A stretch of 64,000 nt of DNA from a virus: the IMG/VR virus record IMGVR_UViG_3300038441_001101, positions 1 to 64,000 of that record. One strand, given 5' to 3'. Position 1 is the first letter of the stretch, and each line of letters opens with the position of its first letter. The translations under genes were made by a program, and so were the position numbers. Under the pieces are notes generated by a model. That model had not been told where the DNA came from. It ran no database searches and saw only the letters and a program-made list of their open reading frames with translations. Positions 31,369-38,556 of the stretch are shown here, piece by piece.

Positions 31369-32240
31369 CCTTCCAGCTCCTTTGCACCGATATTGATCTC
31401 AGAACCAACCTTGGAGCCCTTTGCGAAGCCACCCCAGTTCGTGGTGCTCCCACGAGACTTTGAAGACTTGAAGCCCTCATTGAGCTTGAACTCCTCGTAT
31501 GCTACAGTGAGCTTGTCCTGGATCAGGATGATTGCCTTAGAGGTCTCAGCGCTGCGGGCCTGCTCCTGCTTATAAAGCTTGCGGTCAATAGCAATGGTAC
31601 ATCCCAACAACCAACCATTCAGGAACGCCCTGGGGGTATCCTCCGGGTCAATCCCATACTTTTTGTAACTGCTACCACCCTTGCGTTCCAGCTCCACGTC
31701 CGGGCCGTATTCCGCTCGGACGCGTTCCAGGAGCTCTTCCTTGTATGCCCGAGTGGCATCCAGGGCCATCTTACGGATGACTACCACCCAACGGTCAAAG
31801 AGTACGGTAGCGATCTCCACTGCAGAGGGAGTTCCATAGAAGGAGATCGTCTGGTACACCTGTCGGTCACGGGTGGTACCTGTCCGCTTCCAATATTTGC
31901 CGTGGGTGTGTTTCACACCAGCGCGCTTGGCTTCCGTGTACCGACTGGAGCTGTAATGCTTCGTTTGTGTGATGCGCCCGATGGAACGTGCCAGAGCCCA
32001 GTGCCAGCTCTCAATCCCTTGGATGGAAACGGTAGCAGGCTGGTTCACGAACTTGGCGTCCATCGCTTTGTTCCCGGACAGCTCCACTTCCGCCAATGTG
32101 ATACCGTACTTGTCCATGAGTTTTTGCGCCAGGGCCGCAGCGTTTGCCATCTCACCCTGGAAGGCATTAGCAGACGTCTCCTGGATCTCCATCATGTGGC
32201 GGATCCGGTCGATCAGTTGTTCACGTTCTTTATTTTCCAT
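31365..32240 (-). CDS. DUF2786-like protein
   Basis: 291 residues. The N-terminus has the DUF2786 pattern (a short helix pair with NAAALAQKLMDKYGITLAEV, about 30-50). The middle (ISFYGTPSAVEIATVLFDRWVVVI) and basic C-terminus look like a conserved phage protein of unknown function. ATG 32240 follows AAAGGAGACC. Confidence 0.65.
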   Translation of the reverse strand: MENKEREQLIDRIRHMMEIQETSANAFQGEMANAAALAQKLMDKYGITLAEVELSGNKAMDAKFVNQPATVSIQGIESWHWALARSIGRITQTKHYSSSRYTEAKRAGVKHTHGKYWKRTGTTRDRQVYQTISFYGTPSAVEIATVLFDRWVVVIRKMALDATRAYKEELLERVRAEYGPDVELERKGGSSYKKYGIDPEDTPRAFLNGWLLGCTIAIDRKLYKQEQARSAETSKAIILIQDKLTVAYEEFKLNEGFKSSKSRGSTTNWGGFAKGSKVGSEINIGAKELEG

Positions 32241-32275
32241 TGCATAGGTCTCCTTTGAATAATTCCTCTACCCCG

Positions 32276-32335
32276 ACAGGATTTCTACCTGTTATATGTT
32301 GCAGCGCGCCGCAACCTTCACATCATGTATATGTG
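32276..32335 (-). promoter_or_regulatory. Three tandem hairpins in a leader
   Basis: Hairpins ACAGG/CCTGT (32276-32280/32288-32292), GTTGCAGC/GCCGCAAC (32298-32305/32308-32315, with a G-U pair on the minus strand) and CACAT/ATGTG (32319-32323/32331-32335) lie upstream of the DUF2786-like gene. The G-U pair supports transcription of the minus strand. Confidence 0.5.
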
Positions 32336-32375
32336 GACGAATAACCTACCACAAATGACGAGGCACAAAATAAAC

Positions 32376-32804
32376 TTACTTCATCAGGAACAAAAAGTCC
32401 GTCTGAGTGTAGCGCCTTGGAGCCTTGCGGGTGGTCAGCACCACGCCATCCACCAGGTCGATGGAGGGCCGGTGCTGACGCTCAGCTTCCAATGGATCCG
32501 CCCAGGCGCTCACGTGACGGCCTTGCCCCTGCGCGATGAACTCGAACACGGCGATGGTGTGGGAGCAGGCTGTCGCGCCCTGATGCTCCACCAACGCATC
32601 TTGCCGCTTTAGAGCCCAGTCGCAGTTGCAGCTGGCTCCACCGGATTGGAACACGTTGACCGTGTACTCGTTTCCACTGCCCCCACTAATAACCTTGTAG
32701 CGCCCGTAACGGGGATCATCCACTAGGACAGTGTGACCCTTGGCCTTCTGCTGAAGGCTCTTGGCGTGCCGCTTGATCTTCTTGGGTTGAAATTGTTCTT
32801 CCAT
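32376..32804 (-). CDS. SWIM zinc-finger protein
   Basis: 142 residues. A CNCDWAL...CSHT pattern (about 54-80) matches the SWIM CxCx(n)CxH zinc finger. The C-terminus is basic. ATG 32804 follows GAAAGGAGACCC. SWIM domains bind DNA or proteins. Confidence 0.75.
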   Translation of the reverse strand: MEEQFQPKKIKRHAKSLQQKAKGHTVLVDDPRYGRYKVISGGSGNEYTVNVFQSGGASCNCDWALKRQDALVEHQGATACSHTIAVFEFIAQGQGRHVSAWADPLEAERQHRPSIDLVDGVVLTTRKAPRRYTQTDFLFLMK

Positions 32805-32817
32805 CTTGGGTCTCCTT

Positions 32818-33066
32818 TCAGTCGTCAGCCAATGCAATGAAGGCATCGAAGATCAACGCCATCCTGCGCAAGTGGATGTATCCAAAGACCTGCGCTTTAT
32901 TTTCCTTGCTGATCTTACCCTGTTTGATCGCCTCTTCCACCGTAGTGTTGACCAGCCAGTCTTTGTTGTCCGCAACAGCTTCAAACGTTTCCGGGTCAGC
33001 CAGCCGCAAGTCTCTGAACGCGAGGACTTCCGATGCAGTCCATCGGATAGAGTTCTTATTCTCCAT
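32818..33066 (-). CDS. Hypothetical helical protein
   Basis: 82 residues, helical (SEVLAFRDLRLADPETFEAVAD, EEAIKQGKISKENKAQVFGY). ATG 33066 is used; it overlaps the next gene by 11 bases. Unknown. Confidence 0.6.
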   Translation of the reverse strand: MENKNSIRWTASEVLAFRDLRLADPETFEAVADNKDWLVNTTVEEAIKQGKISKENKAQVFGYIHLRRMALIFDAFIALADD

Positions 33067-33439
33067 CTTCATACTCCTTCATCCGGGCAGCCAGGAACTC
33101 CCGCGCAGCCCGCTCCGCCCGTTCAGGGGAGCCGTGTTCAGAGATTGGAAAGGTCTTCTGACGCTGGCGGCCTTCAGACCGCTTCGTCCATACTACATAG
33201 AAACCCTCGCCCTTGATGCCATAACTGTCCTTGATCTTCCCCATGATTGGCTTGCGGCCCTTCTCCAGGGGAGCAGGATACTCTTTTGCCATGCGGCTCA
33301 GCCAGCGCCCTGCCGCAGCCTCTGCCTTTGCGCGGCCACCAAATTGATCATCATGGAAGTATTCCTGCAGCGGGCTGGACTTGCCCCAGTAGTGGTCAGC
33401 ACGCCAACCACCCTGGATGCGTATGATGTTCTTTGTCAT
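33056..33439 (-). CDS. AP2/integrase-like DNA-binding protein
   Basis: 127 residues. The segment GIKGEGFYVVWTKRSEGRQ with a trailing helix (PERAERAAREFLAARM) resembles AP2-type or arm-binding domains of phage DNA-binding proteins. No catalytic integrase residues are seen. ATG 33439 follows AAGGAGACC. Confidence 0.6.
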   Translation of the reverse strand: MTKNIIRIQGGWRADHYWGKSSPLQEYFHDDQFGGRAKAEAAAGRWLSRMAKEYPAPLEKGRKPIMGKIKDSYGIKGEGFYVVWTKRSEGRQRQKTFPISEHGSPERAERAAREFLAARMKEYEDGE

Positions 33440-33466
33440 TGGTCTCCTTCACGAGTGGAACAGGAC

Positions 33467-33709
33467 TCAATTCCCATTCCGCAGCTCGATCAATATGAAG
33501 TCGTCCAGGGTAGCCTTGGAAGGGCTGCCCGGAAGCAGGTAATTCTCGTGGATGTAGTTATCCATCCAGGGATGGATCGTGTTCTCCAGGTAGCTGTCCG
33601 AGAAGGACAGCAAGCGCGGCCCAAAGTGCCTGCGGGCCGCTCGGATCACCGCCTTAGCCACCGACTGGATGTTCTCCCAGGTGACGATCGTCTTTTCAGG
33701 GCTCCTCAT
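33467..33709 (-). CDS. Hypothetical protein
   Basis: 80 residues, helical; ATG 33709 overlaps the upstream gene stop (ATGA). KAVIRAARRHFGPRLL is basic. Unknown. Confidence 0.6.
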   Translation of the reverse strand: MRSPEKTIVTWENIQSVAKAVIRAARRHFGPRLLSFSDSYLENTIHPWMDNYIHENYLLPGSPSKATLDDFILIELRNGN

Positions 33710-33975
33710 GTGTTTGCCTCCTTGACTTCCGCCAGGCAGCCGTTCTCGAGCCACCATTGCCTGCAAGTTTCCGTCCAGAGCCTGTCCTCGAACGGGTACA
33801 CGCAAGGGACTTTCAGCTTCTTTCCGGAGGAATGCGTCACGGTCACGTTGAACTTCGGGAGCCACGTGACGTCCGAAGCAGCCTTCCACGCCCCATAACG
33901 GGCCTTCATGCTGACGCTGAGCTTCCTCCAGTTGAGCACCTTCATCCCGGCCTCATGGTAACTGCTGTTGTTCAT
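33706..33975 (-). CDS. Hypothetical protein
   Basis: 89 residues. KFNVTVTHSSGKKLKVPCVYPFEDRLWTE is beta-rich. ATG 33975 overlaps both neighbours. Unknown. Confidence 0.6.
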   Translation of the reverse strand: MNNSSYHEAGMKVLNWRKLSVSMKARYGAWKAASDVTWLPKFNVTVTHSSGKKLKVPCVYPFEDRLWTETCRQWWLENGCLAEVKEANT

Positions 33976-34210
33976 GCGTTCCTTTATGGATGGCCTTGGC
34001 GGCCAATAAGATCTCCCGACTGGAGCGCAGGCAACCCTGTCGCTCCAGGTTATATAGCAGGAAACGCCTCGTGGAAGGCAGGTCGTAATGGGGATGACCT
34101 TTGCGCGTTCCGCGGAACCACCAGTCGCCAACCCCGTTCCGCTTTGCCCAATCGTGGAGCTCTTCCAGGCTTGCTGTGGATACGACGTGGATGCCATCTG
34201 TGATGATCAT
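33953..34210 (-). CDS. DUF4031-like protein
   Basis: 85 residues. MIITDGIHVVSTASLEELH and WWFRGTRKGHPHYDL match the DUF4031 family of small bacterial/phage proteins of unknown function. ATG 34210 is the conserved start. Confidence 0.75.
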   Translation of the reverse strand: MIITDGIHVVSTASLEELHDWAKRNGVGDWWFRGTRKGHPHYDLPSTRRFLLYNLERQGCLRSSREILLAAKAIHKGTHEQQQLP

Positions 34211-34211
34211 A

Positions 34212-34301
34212 TTAGTCCATCTCAATAGTAGAAACAAATAACTGACCCACTCCAAAGAACTCTTCCATAGCTTTGGCAGCACGCTTGGCTCCCCGCACCA
34301 T
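34212..34301 (-). CDS. Short ORF, possibly the remains of a frameshifted gene
   Basis: 29 codons from ATG 34301. Upstream a strong AAAGGAGACTAAA site precedes ATG-AAG, whose frame stops after 9 codons. A one-base shift after the second codon would join it to this frame, giving about 40 residues. So this is either a small intact gene or a frameshifted one. Confidence 0.4.
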   Translation of the reverse strand: MVRGAKRAAKAMEEFFGVGQLFVSTIEMD

Positions 34302-34370
34302 GGTTACTGTCGCCCGATTAACTTGTTCTTCATTTTAGTCTCCTTTGAAATGCTGGCTTGCCTTGTCGAT

Positions 34371-34434
34371 GCATGAGTAGCCAGCTCATGCAGACCGGAG
34401 TGGATCATGTTTGTATCCCCAGCTCCACTCCGGT
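34371..34434 (-). promoter_or_regulatory. Two tandem hairpins
   Basis: An 11-bp stem ACCGGAGTGGA/TCCACTCCGGT (34394-34404/34424-34434) and a 7-bp stem GCATGAG/CTCATGC (34371-34377/34385-34391) lie between a gene stop and the next AAAGGAGAC leader on the minus strand. Not a T-run terminator; likely a processing or stability element. Confidence 0.55.
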
Positions 34435-34468
34435 TTCGGCTATTCAGTTATTTCCTGCAAGAAGGTGA

Positions 34469-34831
34469 TTACTCGGCAGCAGGTGCGGCAGCGGCCTTGG
34501 CGGTCTTAGCAAGGCGACCAGTGGACGTCCCACCAACGAACGGGCTCCTGGAACCATTGACTTTCTTGGAGGGAGCTTTCTTGGAGGAGACCTTCGTGAC
34601 CTTCTTGGGGGCAGCCTTCTTGGACTTGGCCTTGCGCTCCCCTTTGGGGGCAGCCACGAACTTATGATCGGCACAGAACTGTGCCTTCTTGCCACGCACC
34701 GTCCAGCCAGCAGCCTTGGCTGCCAGTTTCACAGAACGATGGGTCACGTTCTCGCCTTCCTTGATGAACGTGTGATCACAGGACTTGCCATCGCGACCAT
34801 CGCAAACGAACGTAATTTTGGTTGTAATCAT
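34469..34831 (-). CDS. Basic Lys/Ala-rich protein, histone-like tail
   Basis: 120 residues. An N-terminal metal site (FVCDGRDGKSCDHTF, CADH) is followed by a Lys/Ala/Pro-rich tail (KSKKAAPKKVTKVSSKK) like histone H1 or HU extensions. ATG 34831 follows AGGAGATATGA. Probably binds DNA. Confidence 0.7.
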   Translation of the reverse strand: MITTKITFVCDGRDGKSCDHTFIKEGENVTHRSVKLAAKAAGWTVRGKKAQFCADHKFVAAPKGERKAKSKKAAPKKVTKVSSKKAPSKKVNGSRSPFVGGTSTGRLAKTAKAAAAPAAE

Positions 34832-34914
34832 TTCATATCTCCTGATAGGTTGAATTTTTGAACGGACGAATTTTACTACGACGGGTAACAACTTGTTGAA
34901 CTTATACACTTATA

Positions 34915-35160
34915 TTATTTCATCGAGCGCACCTCCATTGTGATTTCAGCATAGTCGAATGTGGCTTCCGTCCAGACGTAGTGCTCGTGTAGTCCACGCT
35001 TAACACGGATCTCAATTCGATCGGGATCGCGTTTCCAGGTTTTCACACTAGTCACTCGAAAGCGAGCTGGGGTACCATCCGCATTGGGTCGTGCGCCACT
35101 GTGATGTAGGATTACACCAGGCTTCAGGGTCTTGGTGTTCTCGAACGTAACTTCTTCCAT
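34915..35160 (-). CDS. Hypothetical beta-rich protein
   Basis: 81 residues, strongly beta-stranded (RFRVTSVKTWKRDPDRIEIRV, HYVWTEATFDYAEITMEV). Starts at ATG 35160. Unknown. Confidence 0.6.
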   Translation of the reverse strand: MEEVTFENTKTLKPGVILHHSGARPNADGTPARFRVTSVKTWKRDPDRIEIRVKRGLHEHYVWTEATFDYAEITMEVRSMK

Positions 35161-35173
35161 TTTGGTCTCCTGT

Positions 35174-35374
35174 TTATAACGTTGCCAGTTTTGCCATGAT
35201 CTCCGCTTGCCTGCACTTGAGCTGGACGTAGCGATCCGAGCGGACCTCTTCCATTGTCAGGGAATGGATCTCCCGGCTGATGGCGTCCTTTTCCACGATC
35301 AGGCCCTGGCGGGTACGGGCCCGCATCTTGACTTCCTCGCTGATCTCCGATTTCCAATTACTCCTGCGATCCAT
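35174..35374 (-). CDS. Hypothetical helical protein
   Basis: 66 residues from ATG 35374 (GGGAGAATGAC precedes). Charged helix (EEVKMRARTRQGLIVEKDAIS). May be a regulator. Unknown. Confidence 0.55.
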   Translation of the reverse strand: MDRRSNWKSEISEEVKMRARTRQGLIVEKDAISREIHSLTMEEVRSDRYVQLKCRQAEIMAKLATL

Positions 35375-35376
35375 TG

Positions 35377-35802
35377 TCATTCTCCCTTGAAGAATTTCAG
35401 AACGTCTTGCCATTCGCCTGTCACAAGCTCAACCATCTTTCCGTTGAAAAGCCTTCCGTGCATGCTTGCCTTCCCGTTGAGCTCCGGTGCAGAGTAGCCG
35501 AGTCTTGGCGCTATCGTGAAGACAACGTCCCCGGTTTCCATATCGCAGATCCGGAAGTCATCATAGAGCTTGCCGCACAGTGGGCAGTTGTTCTTGAAGA
35601 TGACGTAAACCTTTTGCGGATCAAAGAAGGCAAACTCCTTGTCCTGATTGATTTTCATCACCTGGCGCAGCTTGGCAACCAGGGTCTTGCCTCGGCTCTG
35701 TAAGGACTTATCTGTACAGAACCAATCGTAGAACAGATTGATTTCAGTTTCCAGATGGAAGTTAGCTTTCAGTTGCTGTGCTAAATTTTCTTGCTTGTTC
35801 AT
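35377..35802 (-). CDS. Hypothetical protein with CPLC motif
   Basis: 141 residues. NNCPLCGKLYDDFRIC holds a CxxC and a further Cys. Rest mixed alpha/beta. ATG 35802 follows AAAGGAGACC. Unknown. Confidence 0.6.
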   Translation of the reverse strand: MNKQENLAQQLKANFHLETEINLFYDWFCTDKSLQSRGKTLVAKLRQVMKINQDKEFAFFDPQKVYVIFKNNCPLCGKLYDDFRICDMETGDVVFTIAPRLGYSAPELNGKASMHGRLFNGKMVELVTGEWQDVLKFFKGE

Positions 35803-35837
35803 TTTGGTCTCCTTTGAAATGGTTCGTCATCATCAGT

Positions 35838-35880
35838 AGGCAAGTTACCATCTTACCTATACGGCAGCACCCCCAGCCGT
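35838..35880 (-). promoter_or_regulatory. Two tandem hairpins
   Basis: AGGCAAG/CTTACCT (35838-35844/35852-35858, pairing with a G-U only on the minus strand) and ACGGC/GCCGT (35861-35865/35876-35880). They lie after the stop at 35906 on the minus strand and before the next AAAGGAGACC leader, as at 34371-34434. Confidence 0.5.
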
Positions 35881-35905
35881 TTCGACTAGCTATTCAGTTG
35901 TTGGA

Positions 35906-36061
35906 TCATTTGCTCTTGGCATTCAATTGCTTGAGTGCCCGGCGAACCTGCCGACGAGTGGCAGTGCCTTTGGTCACTTTGAATTGGAAGCCTCGCGTGC
36001 CAGGGTTGGTCACGACAGCCGTCCAGGTTTCCGTCTTGATGGTTTTCTGTTTTGCGTTCAT
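35906..36061 (-). CDS. Small basic protein
   Basis: 51 residues, net basic (MNAKQKTIKTETW, GTATRRQVRRALKQLNAKSK). ATG 36061 follows AAAAGGAGATTA. Probably nucleic-acid binding. Confidence 0.6.
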   Translation of the reverse strand: MNAKQKTIKTETWTAVVTNPGTRGFQFKVTKGTATRRQVRRALKQLNAKSK

Positions 36062-36088
36062 TAGATAATCTCCTTTTGGTTTATCCAG

Positions 36089-36343
36089 TTATTGAAAATT
36101 CCTTCCAGTTCGTCTCTCCAAATGGTTCAACGTCTGGAAGTAAAGCTCGTTCCCATCGATCACAATTGCAATCCCATCCCGGTCATCTTCTGGCAGGCTT
36201 TCGTCTTCCAGATAACACACCAATGGGTTGTCGCTTTCGCAACCGGGGAAGGTTTCCCAATCGCTCTTGTCGAATGGCGCGAAACTATTCTCCGCAACCA
36301 TTCGCAAGGCTTCTGCTTTCGTCTTTGGCAATTCGTACATTGG
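36089..36343 (-). CDS. Hypothetical acidic protein
   Basis: 84 residues. The region CESDNPLVCYLEDESLPEDDRDG is acidic. ATG 36343 follows AAAGGAGACCA. It is the first clear gene of the minus-strand block. Unknown. Confidence 0.6.
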   Translation of the reverse strand, partial: PMYELPKTKAEALRMVAENSFAPFDKSDWETFPGCESDNPLVCYLEDESLPEDDRDGIAIVIDGNELYFQTLNHLERRTGRNFQ

Positions 36344-37259
36344 CATTTGGTCTCCTTTATAGAACATAAAATGGATTGGACATTCCATTCCCCCATATAA
36401 ATAGAAGCTCCCGAATTGAACGGGTCCCAGTGTACTGAACTTTTCCACTTGGCCTTCCTAGTCGCTTCTGATATAAATTCAAATCTGTTTTCTGTGATCG
36501 GGCTGTGAACTCCCAATCTGCCACAACTTATTCCACCGTTTGGGGCGAACCATAACCATCTTATCAAGTACTCCGTTAGGTTCAGCAATTGGGTGCCGTT
36601 TCTTGGAGGAGGAGGTGCCCTACGGCGATCCTGCCAAGTGTCGTATCCCAATCCCGTTCCAGCGTTTCCAGGGGAGGCATTCCCAGCCTCCGGTCATGTG
36701 AACAATCCTAGCACAAGAGAAGCTCCGCTCGATTGGGTGGGGCAAAGTCTAAGTTACCTTCACGCACTTCCAATCGATCCACTCCTGCTGCGATCTCCCG
36801 ATTGAACGATCGGGCGCTAGCTATCGTTTCCTGCGTTCGTTCACACGTTACTTTGGTGCCAAAATCAGGGCCTAAAAAAACGGGCTCCAATTCCAAAGTT
36901 TATTCAGTTCTCGGTTTTTATATGTGGGGGTTTCGTTTTACAGGTTTGGCGGTTACTACCTTTTAGGTTTGCTCACACGTCCTACCATTTTTTCGCGCTT
37001 CCGTTCCGCTGGGGCTTTCTCCAGTCCTGGCGTCACTCTTATCCAGGCTCGGGCGTCAAAAATACTCTCGGGGCTGACACGTTCACCGCTTTTCTGTTTT
37101 CAAGGTTCGGGGAGGCGGGCAAGCCCGTCCTCGGGGTCAATTCTACCTTTTTCGCCCGTTTTGTAAAGGGGCAAAATCCCCTCCCAGCTTACCCCTAAAA
37201 TAGAACATTTGTTTTACATTTACGGGCCAGTGTAGGAGGTTTTTCGTGTGTCAAACGTC

Positions 37260-37283
37260 CTACACTTACTACACTTACTACAG
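37260..37283 (-). repeat. Iteron-type repeats, inverted orientation
   Basis: On the minus strand this reads CTGTAGTAA GTGTAGTAA GTGTAG, about two and a half 9-bp units. Orientation is opposite to the arrays at 37519 and 37625. Confidence 0.6.
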
Positions 37284-37518
37284 TAAGTATAGTAAAGCTA
37301 GGTACAACATGGCCTTACCCATTTTTACACTACTGCGTTCTAAAAGGTTCAATTGGCAGTAGGGTAAATGGATTATAGAAATAATTCAACAGGAAAATAT
37401 GGTTCCAGGCTGGCACAAATATTTATAAACGTGATCCAATGTTGTCCATCCAATGTGATCCAATAAGAGCCCGCGTGCAGTCAGGAACGTCCAGTTCAAA
37501 GGGCTCTGGCACGTTCTA

Positions 37519-37554
37519 CTGTAGCAAGTGTAGTAAGTGTAGCACGTGTAACAC
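37519..37554 (+). repeat. Iteron array (4 x 9 bp)
   Basis: Four adjacent 9-bp units CTGTAGCAA, GTGTAGTAA, GTGTAGCAC and GTGTAACAC. Regular 9-base spacing of the GTGTA core fits a protein-binding iteron. Confidence 0.75.
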
Positions 37555-37593
37555 ACAAGAAAAGGCATTTTTTAGGGTTACTCGGTGGGTGAG

Positions 37594-37599
37594 TATAAT
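37594..37599 (+). promoter_or_regulatory. Possible -10 element of the late promoter
   Basis: TATAAT 16-17 bases after TTTAGG or TTAGGG (37571-37577). It is the best sigma70-like match upstream of the terminase gene and lies between two iteron arrays, so bound proteins could repress or activate it. The -35 is weak. Confidence 0.4.
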
Positions 37600-37624
37600 C
37601 TACGGGAGCTAAAATAGGGCTCCA

Positions 37625-37669
37625 GTGTAGCAAGTGTAGCAACTGTAGTAAGTGTAACAAGTGTAGTAA
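37625..37669 (+). repeat. Iteron array (5 x 9 bp)
   Basis: Five adjacent 9-bp units GTGTAGCAA, GTGTAGCAA, CTGTAGTAA, GTGTAACAA and GTGTAGTAA. It lies 74 bp upstream of the small terminase gene; origin, pac site or operator are all possible. Confidence 0.78.
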
Positions 37670-37742
37670 TCTAATTCCAGTTCCAGGTCGGCAATCCATT
37701 CCACCCTTGCTGGGGAACATTGACTAGATCTAAAATGACCCC

Positions 37743-38333
37743 ATGAGAAAAAAGAAATCAAACGATAAAGGTAAGAATATCCCAATACCGATTGACGAGC
37801 AGCCGGGAGTTGCTATCGGCTCTGATATTGTCACTCGGGAAATCCAGGTAACAGGTAAAAAGCAGGAAAAGAGAACTCTGCCAGAAGCTGCTGTCCCTTT
37901 CAAATTCAAGCCAGGGCAATCTGGCAATCCTAACGGTCGCCCAAGGGATGTGCTCAAAGAGATCGGCAAGCGCATCGCTAAGGCTTCCGTCAGGAGATAC
38001 TTGAACAAGGAGGAGCGCGAGATCGCCGAGCAATTGGAGATGAACCCGGACGACATGAACATGGTGGAATCCATTATGCTTTCCTTAGCGACGTCTAAGC
38101 GCCCGGAGAAGATTGCGATGTTCCTGGAGCGCGTGTACGGGAAGGTACCTAATCTCAATATCAATGCACAGATCTCAGAAAGTTTAGTAGCGCGCTTCCG
38201 GTCCAAGCTGACGGATGCAGAATTGGAACGCATCGGGGCCGGGGAGGACACCCTGCAGATACTATTGGACAAGCTCCCAGATGTGAATGAAGACGAGGAG
38301 ATCGTAGATGCCGAATATGAAGCTCCAGTTTGA
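37743..38333 (+). CDS. Terminase small subunit-like protein
   Basis: 196 residues. The FKPGQSGNPNGRP segment (about 54-67) is the DUF5681-type signature found in phage terminase-adjacent small subunits. The C-terminal half is helical. It precedes the large terminase gene, as small subunits usually do. Start ATG 37743 has a weak ribosome site; a three-codon ORF (37734) ends at it in an ATGA overlap. Confidence 0.72.
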   Translation: MRKKKSNDKGKNIPIPIDEQPGVAIGSDIVTREIQVTGKKQEKRTLPEAAVPFKFKPGQSGNPNGRPRDVLKEIGKRIAKASVRRYLNKEEREIAEQLEMNPDDMNMVESIMLSLATSKRPEKIAMFLERVYGKVPNLNINAQISESLVARFRSKLTDAELERIGAGEDTLQILLDKLPDVNEDEEIVDAEYEAPV

Positions 38334-38556
38334 ACCGTACGTGTTGGAACCCTTTGACGACTTCTACAAGTTCCCGCATGAACAGAAGGAGGAGCAGGCG
38401 AGGAATCTCATCCATCGCGACTATCAGATGGATCTGGCAAGGCTCCGGCAAGATCATGCAATGCAGTTGGCTGACCGACAGCGGTGGCACCAACAGGAGA
38501 TAGCAGAACTCCACAATTATTTTGCACAGAAGATGGCCGATGGAACAGCCACATAG
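38308..38556 (+). CDS. Small hypothetical protein
   Basis: 82 residues, polar, with a QRWHQQEIAELHNYFAQKM helix. It overlaps both the small subunit gene and the terminase gene, which is typical for this operon. Unknown. Confidence 0.55.
   Translation: MPNMKLQFEPYVLEPFDDFYKFPHEQKEEQARNLIHRDYQMDLARLRQDHAMQLADRQRWHQQEIAELHNYFAQKMADGTAT

Larger units (their letters stand above)
36344..37742. promoter_or_regulatory. Gene-poor control region between divergent operons
   Basis: About 1.4 kb with no convincing gene on either strand. It holds the iteron arrays at 37519-37554 and 37625-37669, a two-copy inverted set at 37260-37283, a GTGATCCAAT direct repeat near 37431 and 37455, and a putative TATAAT (37594-37599). 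Transcription of both the minus-strand early block and the plus-strand late block must start around here. The stretch 36440-37200 has only weak open frames and GC-rich palindromes such as CGGGCAAGCCCG at 37117. Confidence 0.5.

Noticed and set aside
36160-36966. Small open frames on both strands in the control region (for example 36708-36896 minus, 36593-36805 plus)
   Set aside because: No ribosome sites or domains; composition differs from real genes here.
37510-37669. Possible CRISPR-like array
   Set aside because: Repeats are only 9 bp with no spacers, so they are iterons and not CRISPR repeats.
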